A stretch of DNA of 64,000 nt from Candidatus Hydrogenedentota bacterium (GCA_029556545.1 JAKQEQ010000084.1:42439-106438); one strand, 5' to 3'. Positions 24,529 to 33,315 are shown, counted from the first letter of the stretch. Made by a program: numbers and translations. The notes: generated by a model not told the origin, from the sequence alone.

Positions 24529-25035
24529 CTACAGGTAGCGGTAGCGTTTCACCGTCTGCGCGGCGATGGGGTTGGACCGCGCCGTGGTCATGCGGGCGCG
24601 CTTCGCTTCGAGCATCTGCGCCACGGTAGGCGGGGGCGCGGGCTCCGGTTCGTCTTCAAGCCGCTCCGCGTCGTCGTAGGCGGCGTCGCTCGCGGTGCGC
24701 AACTCGTGCAGCGTGTCGATGTGGCATTGCAGACAGAGATGGGACCCCTCGATGGGCGCGCGGCGTTTGCACTCGGTGCACACCTCGGCCTGATCGACGT
24801 ACCGCGCCAGGACCGGCAGTTCGCGCAGGACGCGCCGCACCTCGTTCCGGGAAAGCCCGGTGCGCTCGGCGATGCCCTCCGTCGTGCGCAGGTTGTCCCG
24901 CTCGACGGCGTCGCTCACGCGCTTGAGCGCCTCGTCCCGGGCAAGCGCGCACTCGCGGCAGTACGGCAGGCCCGTTTCCGCCGAGTACAAGCGCCCGCAA
25001 TCCACGCAGCGCCCTATGAGTGTCGGTTCGATCAT
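24529..25035 (-). CDS. Double zinc-ribbon / winged-helix hypothetical protein
   Basis: The 168-residue protein begins with a Cys4 ribbon (CVDCGRLY... YCREC, residues about 10-29), then a helix-turn-helix-like segment (TTEGIAERTGLSRNEVRRVL), a second Cys4 ribbon (VCTECKRRAP... LCLQCH) and a polar C-terminal tail ending VKRYRYL. The zinc ribbon plus HTH layout recalls the YvyF-type flagellar-operon proteins of Firmicutes, but no flagellar gene is nearby. DNA or RNA binding is a reasonable guess. The ATG overlaps the coaE stop codon by 4 bp (ATGA), so the two genes are translationally coupled. The longer frame to 25257 would run inside coaE and is rejected. Confidence 0.8.
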   Translation of the reverse strand: MIEPTLIGRCVDCGRLYSAETGLPYCRECALARDEALKRVSDAVERDNLRTTEGIAERTGLSRNEVRRVLRELPVLARYVDQAEVCTECKRRAPIEGSHLCLQCHIDTLHELRTASDAAYDDAERLEDEPEPAPPPTVAQMLEAKRARMTTARSNPIAAQTVKRYRYL

Positions 25036-25628
25036 GCTTCCATAATCGCTTTCGCTATGTCGTCCACCCGGGCGTACAGGTCCGCCCGTGTGCCCGTGTT
25101 CTCGATGACCCAGTCCGCCGCCGCCAGCTTGCTCTCGGGCGGCGTCTGCATGTTCAGCCGCCGCTCGACGTCCTCGCGGGCCATGCCGCGCAATTCCACC
25201 AGCCGCCGCAGCCGCTCGGCCCGCGGGCAATCCACCACGATGAGCCCGTCGAGCCAAGGCTCGCGCTCGCCGCGCTCCGCAAGCAGCGCCGCGTCGATCA
25301 CCACCGCCGCATGACCCGCCTCCGCCAGCGCCCGGCAGCGCGCCATGACTTCCCGCGCGATCGCCGGGTGCACCAAGGCGTTCAACTGTCTCAGCGCCGC
25401 CGCATCGCCGAACACCGCCGCCGCCAGCTTCTCTCTATCAATTGTACCCGACGTCGCCACCGCCTCGCCGAACGCCGCCATCACCGCCTGCTCCGCCGCG
25501 CCGCCGGGACCGATGACTTCGTGACCGATCTTGTCCGCGTCAATGACCGGGATGCCGCGCTCCGCGAAGCGTTTTGCCGCCGCGCTCTTGCCGCTGCCCG
25601 CGCCGCCGGTCAATCCGATGATCCGCAT
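25032..25628 (-). CDS. coaE: Dephospho-CoA kinase
   Basis: This enzyme phosphorylates the 3'-OH of dephospho-CoA, the last step of coenzyme A synthesis. The 198-residue length is normal. The P-loop is GLTGGAGSGKS at the N-terminus, the CoA-binding DADKIGHEV follows, and the later HPAIAREV, IDAALLAE and the LID region with RLNMQ are all recognisable. It is the first gene of a two-gene unit with the zinc-ribbon protein (4-bp overlap). Upstream lies a 550-bp repeat-rich, gene-free interval. Confidence 0.95.
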   Translation of the reverse strand: MRIIGLTGGAGSGKSAAAKRFAERGIPVIDADKIGHEVIGPGGAAEQAVMAAFGEAVATSGTIDREKLAAAVFGDAAALRQLNALVHPAIAREVMARCRALAEAGHAAVVIDAALLAERGEREPWLDGLIVVDCPRAERLRRLVELRGMAREDVERRLNMQTPPESKLAAADWVIENTGTRADLYARVDDIAKAIMEA

Positions 25629-25738
25629 TGTCCCTGCTTCCGTTCCGGTTGCCGCGCGGCCCCGAAGCCGCGCCAGACCCGAATCCTCGGCGGCATTATG
25701 GATTATCGGCGAAAATCCGTCAATCTAAAGACCACCCC

Positions 25739-25876
25739 GGGGACTGGCACAAGCGCTCCTGCGGGGACTGGCACAAGCGAGTCTTCGAGACGTGCCTGAC
25801 CGTTGACACGGGGCCACCTAATGGGTGTCCCCGATCCCTCAATCACGCACCCCCTTCCCGAGACGTCTCTGTCCCC
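25739..25876. repeat. GGGGACTGGCAC palindromic elements, copy 5 (compound)
   Basis: Two left ends in tandem (GGGGACTGGCACAAGCG at 25739 and again at 25763) are followed by GAGACGTGCCTGAC, then a segment reading GGCCACCTAATGGGTGTCCCC, and a final GAGACGTCTCTGTCCCC at 25876. It looks like a rearranged cluster of at least two elements. It lies in the gene-free region between coaE and glpK. Confidence 0.7.
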
Positions 25877-25887
25877 ATTCGCACCTA

Positions 25888-25984
25888 TAATTAGCGCCGA
25901 TTAGCTTCGATTAGTGTTCCTCTTCCTCTTCCTCTTGCACTGAAGATATGGGGAACACTAATTGCCACTAATCTTCACTGATTC
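25888..25984. repeat. Inverted repeat built of GATTAGTG-type units
   Basis: A left arm with three ATTAGCG/GATTAGC/GATTAGTGTTCC units (25889-25920) faces a right arm GGAACACTAATTGCCACTAATC (from 25952) across a 31-bp loop holding a CTCTTCCTCTTCCTCTTGC triplet tract. The inner 11 bp are a perfect match (ATTAGTGTTCC / GGAACACTAAT); the outer part is about 70% complementary. Base composition is far AT-richer than the neighbouring genes. Confidence 0.7.
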
Positions 25985-26019
25985 AGATTCAGCTACAAAT
26001 AATCTTCAGATCCCCGCGG

Positions 26020-26056
26020 AAATAATAAAGAGACCTGACACGCTGGGCGCATCAGG
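26020..26056 (-). terminator. Rho-independent terminator of glpK
   Basis: In the minus-strand RNA, CCUGAUGCGC and GCGUGUCAGG pair in a 10-bp stem with two G-U pairs around a CCA loop, followed directly by UCUCUUUAUUAUUU. It lies about 125 bp after the glpK stop codon. Confidence 0.7.
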
Positions 26057-26072
26057 CCTCCGCGGAAGGAGA

Positions 26073-26090
26073 AACGCCACATGTGGCGTT
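26073..26090. repeat. Perfect 18-bp palindrome
   Basis: AACGCCACATGTGGCGTT is identical to its reverse complement. It lies between the glpK stop and the glpK terminator stem, so it is inside the glpK 3' untranslated region. It could be an operator-like protein site or add a hairpin to the transcript end. Confidence 0.6.
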
Positions 26091-26180
26091 GACCGCTAAA
26101 ATTCTACCACCGGATCGTGGGGGCGGCAAATGGCGAAAAGTGTGATCACGCGCGGCGCGACGTGCGGATCGTGCGAAATT

Positions 26181-27653
26181 TCAGGATTTCGTGCGGCGGA
26201 CGGCGTCGGCCCAGCCCGCAAGGGCCGCTTCGCGGCGGGCCGGGTCCCATGCGGGCTCGAACGCGCGGTCGAGTCGCCAGATAGCCGCCAGTTCGTCAAG
26301 TCCGGACCAGAATCCGACGGCGAGTCCGGCGAGGAAGGCCGCGCCGAGGGCCGTGGTCTCGATGGTCTTTCCGCGCACCACGGGGATGCCGAGCAGGTCC
26401 GCCTGGAATTGCATCAAGAGGTTGTTGGCGCAGGCGCCGCCGTCCACTTTGAGTCGGGGGATGTGGGCCGCGGTGTCTTTTTCCATCGTGTGGACGAGGT
26501 CGGCGGACTGGAATGCGATGGATTCGAGGGCGGCGCGGACGATGTGGGCGCGGTTCGCGCCACGGGTAAGCCCCGTGATGGTGCCGCGGGCGCGCATGTC
26601 CCAATAGGGCGCGCCGAGGCCGACGAATGCCGGCACAAGGTGGACGCCGTTCGCGTCGGGGACTTGCGCGGCCACGGCCTCGCTCTCGGCGGCGCTGTCG
26701 ATGATCTTGAGTTCGTCCCGCAGCCACTGGACCACGGCGCCCGCCACGAAGACGCTGCCTTCGAGGGCGTAGGTCACTTCGTCGCCGATGCCCCACGCGA
26801 TAGTCGTGAGCAGGCCGCTCTCGGAGACCACCGGTTTCGCGCCGGTGTTCATGAGGAGGAAGCAGCCGGTGCCGTAGGTGTTCTTGCAGTCGTTGGCGTT
26901 GAAGCCGGCCTGTCCGAACAGCGCGGACTGCTGGTCGCCGATGAGCGCGGCCACCGGGATTTCGCCGCCGAGCGCCTTCGTGACGCCGAAGACGCCGCTA
27001 CTGGGCCGCGCCTCGGGGAGCATCGCCGCGGGCACGTCCAGTTTTTCGAGCAGGAGCGGGTCCCAGGCGCGCTCATGGATGTTGAACATCAGTGTGCGCG
27101 AGGCGTTCGCGTAGTCGGTCGCGTGGACGCCCGCGAGATTGTACAGCAGCCACGAGTCGATGGTGCCGAAGCACAGTTCGCCCCGTTCCGCCCGTTCCCG
27201 CGCCCCGGCCACGTGGTCCAGAATCCACTTCACTTTCGTGCCGGAGAAATAGGCATCCACCACGAGCCCCGTGCGCTTCCGGAACTCGTCTTCGAGTCCC
27301 GCCGCCTTGAGCCGCTCGCACGTGTCCGTCGTGCGACGGCATTGCCACACGATCGCGTTGTGCACGGGCTGCCCGGTGGCGCGGTCCCAGACCACGGTGG
27401 TCTCGCGCTGGTTGGTGATGCCGATCGCGGCGATGTCCTCGGGGCCGGCGCTTGCGCGTTCGAGGACCGCCGCCGCGGTCGCGATTTGGGTTTCCCAGAT
27501 AGCGAGGGGGTCATGCTCGACCCAGCCGGGCCGCGGATACACCTGCGGAAATTCCTGGCTCGCGGCGGTGACGATCGCGCCGTCGTGGTTGAAGAGGATT
27601 GATCGCGAGCTTGTGGTGCCCTGGTCCAGCGCAAGGACATACTTCCCAGCCAT
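26181..27653 (-). CDS. glpK: Glycerol kinase
   Basis: This FGGY-family kinase phosphorylates glycerol to sn-glycerol 3-phosphate with ATP. The 490-residue protein starts at [19 protein letters not shown], the diagnostic N-terminus, with GGAAGGAG 6 bases upstream; the longer in-frame extension to 27824 is non-homologous and rejected. Glycerol-contact segments ([23 protein letters not shown] and [14 protein letters not shown]) and the C-terminal [15 protein letters not shown] and [13 protein letters not shown] are present. No glpF or glpD neighbour is seen. It is divergent from the PAS-GGDEF gene across 169 bp and ends at a clear Rho-independent terminator. Confidence 0.96.
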   Translation of the reverse strand: MAGKYVLALDQGTTSSRSILFNHDGAIVTAASQEFPQVYPRPGWVEHDPLAIWETQIATAAAVLERASAGPEDIAAIGITNQRETTVVWDRATGQPVHNAIVWQCRRTTDTCERLKAAGLEDEFRKRTGLVVDAYFSGTKVKWILDHVAGARERAERGELCFGTIDSWLLYNLAGVHATDYANASRTLMFNIHERAWDPLLLEKLDVPAAMLPEARPSSGVFGVTKALGGEIPVAALIGDQQSALFGQAGFNANDCKNTYGTGCFLLMNTGAKPVVSESGLLTTIAWGIGDEVTYALEGSVFVAGAVVQWLRDELKIIDSAAESEAVAAQVPDANGVHLVPAFVGLGAPYWDMRARGTITGLTRGANRAHIVRAALESIAFQSADLVHTMEKDTAAHIPRLKVDGGACANNLLMQFQADLLGIPVVRGKTIETTALGAAFLAGLAVGFWSGLDELAAIWRLDRAFEPAWDPARREAALAGWADAVRRTKS

Positions 27654-27822
27654 GTCGGTCTCCTTCCGTACCCCCGGTGTGCCGCGGCTACGATAGCAAT
27701 GGGAGCCGATCACAGGCAAGCGGGACGACTTGCCTGCGCGGTGAATTGCCGCGGGCCGTGTTATACTTCGGCGACGCACGGGGAACGGGAAAAGCCGCCA
27801 AGTCACGGGAGGGCGCGCCGCC

Positions 27823-28731
27823 ATGCTTCAATCGCCGGACCTGTTTCGCACCTTGCTGGACCATCTTCACGAAGGCGTCTACTTCCTGGACCCCCAGCGC
27901 CGCATCCAGTATTGGAACCGGGCAGCGGAGCGCATCACGGGCTACACCTGCAAGGAAGTCGAGGGCACATGTTGCGCCGACAACATCCTCATGCACGTCG
28001 ATGACGATGGCAATCTCCTGTGCAAGTCCGAATGTCCCGTTTCCGCGAGTCTTCGGGACGGCGCCGAGCGGCAGGTCCGTGTGTTTCTGCACCACAAGGA
28101 CGGCCACCGCGTCCCGGTACACGTGAGCGTGGCCGTCATCCGCGATGAAAAGGGCGAGACCATCGGCGCGCTCGAAACCTTCCACGACGACACGCCGACC
28201 CTGGCCGCGCTGCGGGAGGTCGAGGCGGCCCAGGAGACGCCCCTAATCTGCGCGTTGACCGGCGTCGGGAATCGCCGCCTGAGCGAACGCGCGCTCGCGC
28301 AACGGCTCGATGAAATGCGACACGCGGACAGTCGGCTCGCCCTGATGCTCGTGGATATCGACGGCCTCAATGCCGTCAACGACGCCTACGGCCGGCCCGT
28401 CGGCGACGTGGTGCTCAAGATGGTCGCCCGGACGCTCCACAACGCCTTGCGCCCGTATGACTTCATCGGCAGGTGGGCCGGCGAGGAATTCGCGGTGATC
28501 GCGCCGAACATCCGGCCGATCCAATTGCTGCCCGTCGCGGAGCGGCTCCGCCGTCTCGTCGAGATGTCCAGCCGCGAAGTCAGCAACCGCAACGTGACGG
28601 TGACGGTCTCGATTGGCGGCTGCCTGTCGAACGAAGACGACTACGTGGAGAGTATCGCGGCCCGCGCCGAACGCCGATTGTTCGAGGCCAAGGCCGCCGG
28701 TCGCAACCGCGTTTCGGTGGACACGGAATGA
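27823..28731 (+). CDS. PAS-domain diguanylate cyclase (GGDEF)
   Basis: The 302-residue soluble protein has an N-terminal PAS domain (about 8-125: [24 protein letters not shown]). It contains CSKEC-like cysteines ([15 protein letters not shown]), so a metal, haem or redox cue is possible. The GGDEF domain follows (about 155-300). The active-site loop is AGEEF, a tolerated variant of GG[D/E]EF, and the catalytic Asp lies in [12 protein letters not shown]. An RxxD product-inhibition site (RPYD) lies exactly five residues before AGEEF, so feedback control by c-di-GMP is expected. No transmembrane segment or EAL domain is present. It is divergently transcribed from glpK. Confidence 0.92.
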   Translation: MLQSPDLFRTLLDHLHEGVYFLDPQRRIQYWNRAAERITGYTCKEVEGTCCADNILMHVDDDGNLLCKSECPVSASLRDGAERQVRVFLHHKDGHRVPVHVSVAVIRDEKGETIGALETFHDDTPTLAALREVEAAQETPLICALTGVGNRRLSERALAQRLDEMRHADSRLALMLVDIDGLNAVNDAYGRPVGDVVLKMVARTLHNALRPYDFIGRWAGEEFAVIAPNIRPIQLLPVAERLRRLVEMSSREVSNRNVTVTVSIGGCLSNEDDYVESIAARAERRLFEAKAAGRNRVSVDTE

Positions 28732-28834
28732 TCGTGGCGGCGATTCTTCGCCGACGAACCGGCCCAAGACGAAGACGCCGACGGACTTGAAAATCCCGGC
28801 GACGCCGTGAGATAAGATGAATCGCACAAAGGGT

Positions 28835-28863
28835 TTGCCCGGCTGGGGCGTCCCTCGTATAAT
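28835..28863 (+). promoter_or_regulatory. Sigma70-like promoter of the HU gene
   Basis: TTGCCC (28835-28840) and a perfect TATAAT (28858-28863) are separated by 17 bp, 72 bp upstream of the HU start codon. This is the best promoter match in the window. Confidence 0.65.
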
Positions 28864-28935
28864 GCTTGGTCGGCGTGCGGCAGCGCGCCAGTATTCGCCT
28901 GCGTGGGCCGCGGTAAATGAAGGAGACGGATCCCC

Positions 28936-29283
28936 GTGACGATGACAAAGCGCGAACTCGTCATCCGCGTGGCGAATCGGTTGGGCAAGACCCAAAATGA
29001 CATCGCCCGAATGGTCGAAGCCACCTTCGACACGCTCGCGCAATCGCTTGCGAAGGGAGGACGCTGGGAACTGCGGGACTTCGGCGTCTTCGAGATCAAG
29101 GTGCGCGCCTCCCGCATCGGGCGCAATCCGCGCACGGGCGATCAGGTGCCCGTGCCGGAGCGCCGCGTCGTTACCTTTCGCCCGGGCAAGAAGATGAAGG
29201 AACTGATCGGAGGCCCGTCCTCCGAAGCCGAAGCGGAGACCGAGCCCGCGGCCGCGGCTCCAACCACGCGGCCCGTGGAGTAG
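28936..29283 (+). CDS. HU/IHF family DNA-binding protein
   Basis: The 115-residue nucleoid protein has the HU/IHF dimer fold: TKRELVIRVANRLG, FDTLAQSLAKGGRWELRDFGVFEIKVR, then the DNA-binding arm GRNPRTGDQVPVPERRVVTFRPGKKMKEL, here described in parts. The arm Pro that intercalates DNA is present (RNPRTG). A ~20-residue Ala/Glu/Pro tail beyond the normal HU end is an extra. The GTG at 28936 is preferred over the ATG at 28942 because AGGAGA lies 9 bases before it. Transcription probably starts at the TATAAT promoter upstream. Confidence 0.94.
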   Translation: MTMTKRELVIRVANRLGKTQNDIARMVEATFDTLAQSLAKGGRWELRDFGVFEIKVRASRIGRNPRTGDQVPVPERRVVTFRPGKKMKELIGGPSSEAEAETEPAAAAPTTRPVE

Positions 29284-29430
29284 CGGCTTAACGCACCAGG
29301 GGATTCGCATGCACTGCCCGCAAGTCAGGGAAACTTCCGGCGCGCGGATGCGCGGGGCACGCCCTCTTGTCGCAAACCCGAACGCGAGCGCCTTCGGCTC
29401 CCCCGATCGGCGCATTCGGTCTTTCCCAAA

Positions 29431-30141
29431 ATGACGACTATCCTCGCCACCGACACCAGCACCGCCGTCAGCGCCGTGGCGCTCTGGCGCGACGGCGCCG
29501 TGCTGGCGGAAACGCTCTCCGAATGCGGGCGGCGGCATTCGGAGCGGTTGCTGATCGCCGTTCGGTGGGCCTTCGAGGAAGCGAGGCTCGAATTGCGCGA
29601 CGTGGATGCGCTCGCCGTATCGATTGGACCGGGTTCGTTCACAGGACTCCGTATCGGCGTCGCCGCCTGGAAGGGCCTCGCGCTGGGCATGGACCGCCCG
29701 CTCATCGCTGTGCCGACGCTCGACGCGATGACCCGCCTGGGCCTCTTCCACGATGTAACGGTGTGCCCGCTGCTGGACGCGCGCATGGGCGAGGTGTACG
29801 GAGCGATCTATCGCTTTGCCGGAACCGAACGCGAGAAACTGACGCCGGACAGGGTGTGCGCCGTGGAAACCCTGCTCGATTCGCTGCCCGAAGGCCCGGC
29901 TTGGTTCCTGGGCGACGGGGCGGCGCTGTATCGCGAACGGATCGAGCGCCGCGCGCCACAGGCGCATTTCGCGTCGGGGCCGTGCGCCGTGCCGCGCGCT
30001 TCCGCCGTCGCCGAAGAGGCGGCATTGCTCTGGAAACGCGGCATCGCGACGGACCCGGCACAGGCGGCGCCGTTGTACCTGCGGCAGTCGCAGGCGGAGA
30101 TAAACCGCGCCCTGCGCCGACGGGAGGCACAGACGGCATGA
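29431..30141 (+). CDS. tsaB: tRNA threonylcarbamoyladenosine biosynthesis protein TsaB
   Basis: TsaB is the non-catalytic partner of TsaD in making the universal t6A modification of ANN-decoding tRNAs. The 236-residue protein has the ASKHA-fold N-terminus ILATDTSTAVSAVALW and the signature GPGSFTGLRIG, followed by AVPTLDAM and LDARMGEVYGAIY. The start is an ATG with little ribosome-site sequence in front. Its stop overlaps the start of rimI by 4 bp (ATGA), a classic tsaB-rimI coupling in bacteria. Confidence 0.95.
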   Translation: MTTILATDTSTAVSAVALWRDGAVLAETLSECGRRHSERLLIAVRWAFEEARLELRDVDALAVSIGPGSFTGLRIGVAAWKGLALGMDRPLIAVPTLDAMTRLGLFHDVTVCPLLDARMGEVYGAIYRFAGTEREKLTPDRVCAVETLLDSLPEGPAWFLGDGAALYRERIERRAPQAHFASGPCAVPRASAVAEEAALLWKRGIATDPAQAAPLYLRQSQAEINRALRRREAQTA

Positions 30142-30632
30142 GTGTTTCCCGGGAGACGGCGCTCCGCTTCGAACGGCTGCGCATCGAGCACATCGGGCCG
30201 TTGCTCGACATCGACGCCGAAGCCTACCCGGACCCGTGGACTTTCGGCATGTTTCAACAGGAAATCACCAATCGATCGTCTCATTTCTTCGTGGCGTTCG
30301 CCGAGGATAGCGTGGCCGGCTACGGCGGGTTCTGGCTGGTCGCCGACGAGGCCCACATCACCAAGGTGACGGTCGTCGCCCCCTTGCGCGGCTTGGGCTA
30401 TGGCCGTGAAATCATGGCGCATCTGCTCGAGATGGGCGCGACGCTCGGCGCGACCGTCGCGCGCCTCGAAGTGCGCGAGAGCAATTCGCGCGCGCGCACG
30501 CTCTATGAGCGACTCGGCTTCGAGGCAACGGGCGTGCGTCACGGATACTATGCGCGGTGCCCGGAAGCCGCGCTCGTCATGACGAGGAATCTTGCCGGAA
30601 AGGCGGAACTGGAAACGGGCCTGACGGAATAA
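30138..30632 (+). CDS. rimI: Ribosomal-protein S18-alanine N-acetyltransferase (RimI-like GNAT)
   Basis: The 164-residue GNAT acetyltransferase follows tsaB with a 4-bp overlap. The N-terminal ERLRIEHIGPLLDIDAEAYPDPW and FQQEI patterns are RimI-specific, the acetyl-CoA loop is VAPLRGLGYGREIM (R-x-x-G-x-G), and the C-terminal SNSRARTLYERLGFEATGVRHGYY is typical of RimI. It would acetylate the N-terminal alanine of ribosomal protein S18 or similar targets. A ~10-residue tail exceeds the family norm slightly. Confidence 0.93.
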   Translation: MSVSRETALRFERLRIEHIGPLLDIDAEAYPDPWTFGMFQQEITNRSSHFFVAFAEDSVAGYGGFWLVADEAHITKVTVVAPLRGLGYGREIMAHLLEMGATLGATVARLEVRESNSRARTLYERLGFEATGVRHGYYARCPEAALVMTRNLAGKAELETGLTE

Positions 30633-30659
30633 GCGCGACGCGCTGGCGGACACTTGCAT

Positions 30660-33311
30660 ATGGCGGCCTCGGCATATCGCGATGCGGCAGAAGGCGGGGA
30701 CGGGGCCGCCGTGCCGTTGGGCGGACTCGGCACGGGCGCCATTGAAGTCGGCGAGGACGGCTGGTTCCGCAACATCACCATAAACAACAACCGCACGACC
30801 ACGGAGCGGATTCCGCTGGCCAGCGCCTCGTTTCTCGCCGTATCCATTCGCAGGGGCGACCAGGTTTACACGCGCTACCTGCAATCGGAGATTCCGGGCC
30901 TTCCGGAGCAAGCGCCGGCCGAGCCCGCGCGGCTGCCGATGGACGACCTCGAATGGCGCGCGGTGTATCCCACGGCGCATTTCCATAACGTGGACCCGGA
31001 AGCGCCCGCGGACATCACGTGGACCTATTTCTCGCCGGTCGTGCCCTACGATCACGACGCGGCCACCATGCCCGTCATGCTCGCGTCGCTCTGCGTCAAG
31101 AACACAAGCGAAACGCCTATTGCTGTGACGGCGCTATTCAATTGGGAAAACCTTTGCGGACACACGGCGTCAACGAAGCCCGCCGCGCCCGCGCAGGTCG
31201 CGCCTGTTCGCGTCGAGGAAACCTCCCGCTACGAAATCAAATTCCAGCACAAGGAGCCGCCGCCGCCGTCATTCATCCCCCGGAAGAAGCCCGAACCCGC
31301 CCCCGAGCCGCCGCCAACCCCGCCGATAAACGCGATCCGATTCGGAACCGCGGCGAGTCCCGCCACAAACGCCGACGGCGAGCATTGCCTTGCGGTGCGG
31401 GTGCTTCCGGACGCACGGATCGGCGCGACGGCATGGGATCACAACGACTCCGATCAACGGCGCGCGTTCTGGGAGGCCGTCGCGGCGGGCGGACTGCCGC
31501 CCGGCGACTCCATGGCGGCCGCGGCCGCGCCGTCGGGCGCCGTATCGCTCAGCATCGACGTGCCGGGCGACGCCGTGCAACGTATCGACTTCGCCTTGGC
31601 GTGGTACTGCCCCCGCTTCGAGGTAAACGGCGTCAACTTGGGGAATGCGTACACCAACAAGCGCAAGAGCGCGTATGAAATCGCGCAACACGCGCTCGAC
31701 CACGTCGAGTACCACTACGTCGCCACGAGCAACTGGCAGAAACGGCTCTTTTCCTCGTCGTTGCCGCCCTGGTTTATCCGCGCGCTGATCAACAGTTGCT
31801 CCGTATTCACGACGAACTCCCTGTATACGCGCGAGGGCGCGATCGTCCTATTCGACAGTCCGGACACGCCGGAGGTCGCGCGCATCGACCGCCGCTTCTA
31901 CAGTTCCTTCGGCATGCTGCTGTTCTTTCCCCGCTTCGAGGAAACGGAACTCGCCCTGATCGCCGCGGCGGAACAGCCCGACTGCACGGGGCGTCTGCCG
32001 CGACGGCTCGGCATGCTTACGCCGCTCGAGCCGGACTTCAACGCGCCGCCGGGCCTCTACGTCGAGTTGGGCAGCCAGTTCGTGTTGATGGCGTACCGAA
32101 ACTACTTCCTCTCGGGCAAACTCGTGCGCCTGCAAGACCTGCTCCCGATGCTGCGGGCGATCATGGCGCGTATCGCGGCGGGCGACGCCAACGGCGACGG
32201 CCTCCCGGAATTGCCCCGCTCGTGCGCGACCTACGACGGGATCGAAGGCCCGGGACTCCATTGTTACGGGGCGGGCCTATGGGTGGCCGCGCTGTGCGCC
32301 TACGCCCGTCTCGCCGGTCGCCTCGGCGAGAAGGAAGAGGCGCGACGCTACGGATTGCTGCTGCGCCGGGCGCAGGCGGCGTTCGAGCAAGTCTATTGGT
32401 GCGAGGAGGTGGGCTTCTACCGGCTGTTTCCCCGAGAAGAGGGAGCCGCGCCCGCTGACGCCGTCTGTCATGCGGCCCAACTGGCCGGGCAGTGGTACGC
32501 CGACTTTCTGAGTCTCGGGACCCTGTTCGCGCGGGAGCACATGACGCGCGCACTCAAGAACATTCAGCGTCTCAACCGTTGCGGCACCGCGTATCTCGGC
32601 GCGGTGCGCGCCGATGGCCGCGCCTGTGTGAATCCGCCGGGCGCGGCGGCCACGGCGGAGGCGCATTGGGCGTGGCCCGCCCAGACCCGGGCCCACCTCC
32701 ACTGCCTGCAACTGTATCGCGGGGCCGTGGCGGAAGGATTGCGCGGCGTCGAGGGGATATTCCAGGCCGTCGCCGCGCGGCAGCGGCGCTGGTTTGACGA
32801 GCCCCTGCAATGGAACCCCGATTCGGACGACGCGCCGCCCGGCAGCACCGGCCGGCACGCCGGCGCGTTGTCATACTGGTACGTCCTGTATGCGTTGCAG
32901 GGTTTTCTGCTCAACATCCCGGAGCAGTATCTGCGCGTGACGCCGAACCTGCCCGAGGGCGTTCGCGCTCTGAGCGCGCCCCTAATCACCCCAATCTGTC
33001 TCGGCTGGCTCAAGTACAAGATCGACGACCACGAGGGTTATCGGCAACGCCTGAAGGTTTCTTTCGACAGTCCGGTGCACGTCAAACACGTCGAATTGCG
33101 CGTGCCAGGCGAGGTGAAGGCCGTCAACGTCACCTGTGAGACGGCCGACGGCGTCCTGCCGCTCAAATACGTGCTCAAGGAAGACGGCGACACGCGCCGA
33201 CTGCTCATTCAATTCGACAAGCCCGCCGGCGTCGCCCCGACCGGCCTCGCCATAAGCGTGGTCCGGGCCGCCACGGCGCCTCCCTCGCCCCAAGCGAGAG
33301 GGCCGGCGTAA
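30660..33311 (+). CDS. GH116-like glucosylceramidase-family protein (DUF608)
   Basis: The 883-residue cytoplasmic-looking protein (no signal peptide) resembles the bile-acid beta-glucosidase/GBA2 family: an N-terminal beta domain beginning PLGGLGTGAIEVGEDGWFRNITINNN, described in part, and a C-terminal (alpha/alpha)6 DUF608 domain with GDANGDGLPELP and ATYDGIEGPGLHCYGAGLW, where the Asp of TYD corresponds to the family acid/base. The usual nucleophile context EY-x-x-YNTYDV before HFYASF is not conserved; here it reads PEVARIDRRFYSSF, so the nucleophile is uncertain. A ~25-residue proline-rich insert lies near residues 199-223. The ATG at 30660 is preferred to a TTG six bases upstream. The gene lies 27 bp after rimI. 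Confidence 0.85.
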   Translation: MAASAYRDAAEGGDGAAVPLGGLGTGAIEVGEDGWFRNITINNNRTTTERIPLASASFLAVSIRRGDQVYTRYLQSEIPGLPEQAPAEPARLPMDDLEWRAVYPTAHFHNVDPEAPADITWTYFSPVVPYDHDAATMPVMLASLCVKNTSETPIAVTALFNWENLCGHTASTKPAAPAQVAPVRVEETSRYEIKFQHKEPPPPSFIPRKKPEPAPEPPPTPPINAIRFGTAASPATNADGEHCLAVRVLPDARIGATAWDHNDSDQRRAFWEAVAAGGLPPGDSMAAAAAPSGAVSLSIDVPGDAVQRIDFALAWYCPRFEVNGVNLGNAYTNKRKSAYEIAQHALDHVEYHYVATSNWQKRLFSSSLPPWFIRALINSCSVFTTNSLYTREGAIVLFDSPDTPEVARIDRRFYSSFGMLLFFPRFEETELALIAAAEQPDCTGRLPRRLGMLTPLEPDFNAPPGLYVELGSQFVLMAYRNYFLSGKLVRLQDLLPMLRAIMARIAAGDANGDGLPELPRSCATYDGIEGPGLHCYGAGLWVAALCAYARLAGRLGEKEEARRYGLLLRRAQAAFEQVYWCEEVGFYRLFPREEGAAPADAVCHAAQLAGQWYADFLSLGTLFAREHMTRALKNIQRLNRCGTAYLGAVRADGRACVNPPGAAATAEAHWAWPAQTRAHLHCLQLYRGAVAEGLRGVEGIFQAVAARQRRWFDEPLQWNPDSDDAPPGSTGRHAGALSYWYVLYALQGFLLNIPEQYLRVTPNLPEGVRALSAPLITPICLGWLKYKIDDHEGYRQRLKVSFDSPVHVKHVELRVPGEVKAVNVTCETADGVLPLKYVLKEDGDTRRLLIQFDKPAGVAPTGLAISVVRAATAPPSPQARGPA

Positions 33312-33315
33312 GGAT

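Noticed and set aside
25629-28936. tRNA or structured RNA genes in the larger gaps
   Set aside because: I looked for cloverleaf patterns and conserved T-loop sequence in the gaps and saw none; only hairpin repeats and a terminator are present.
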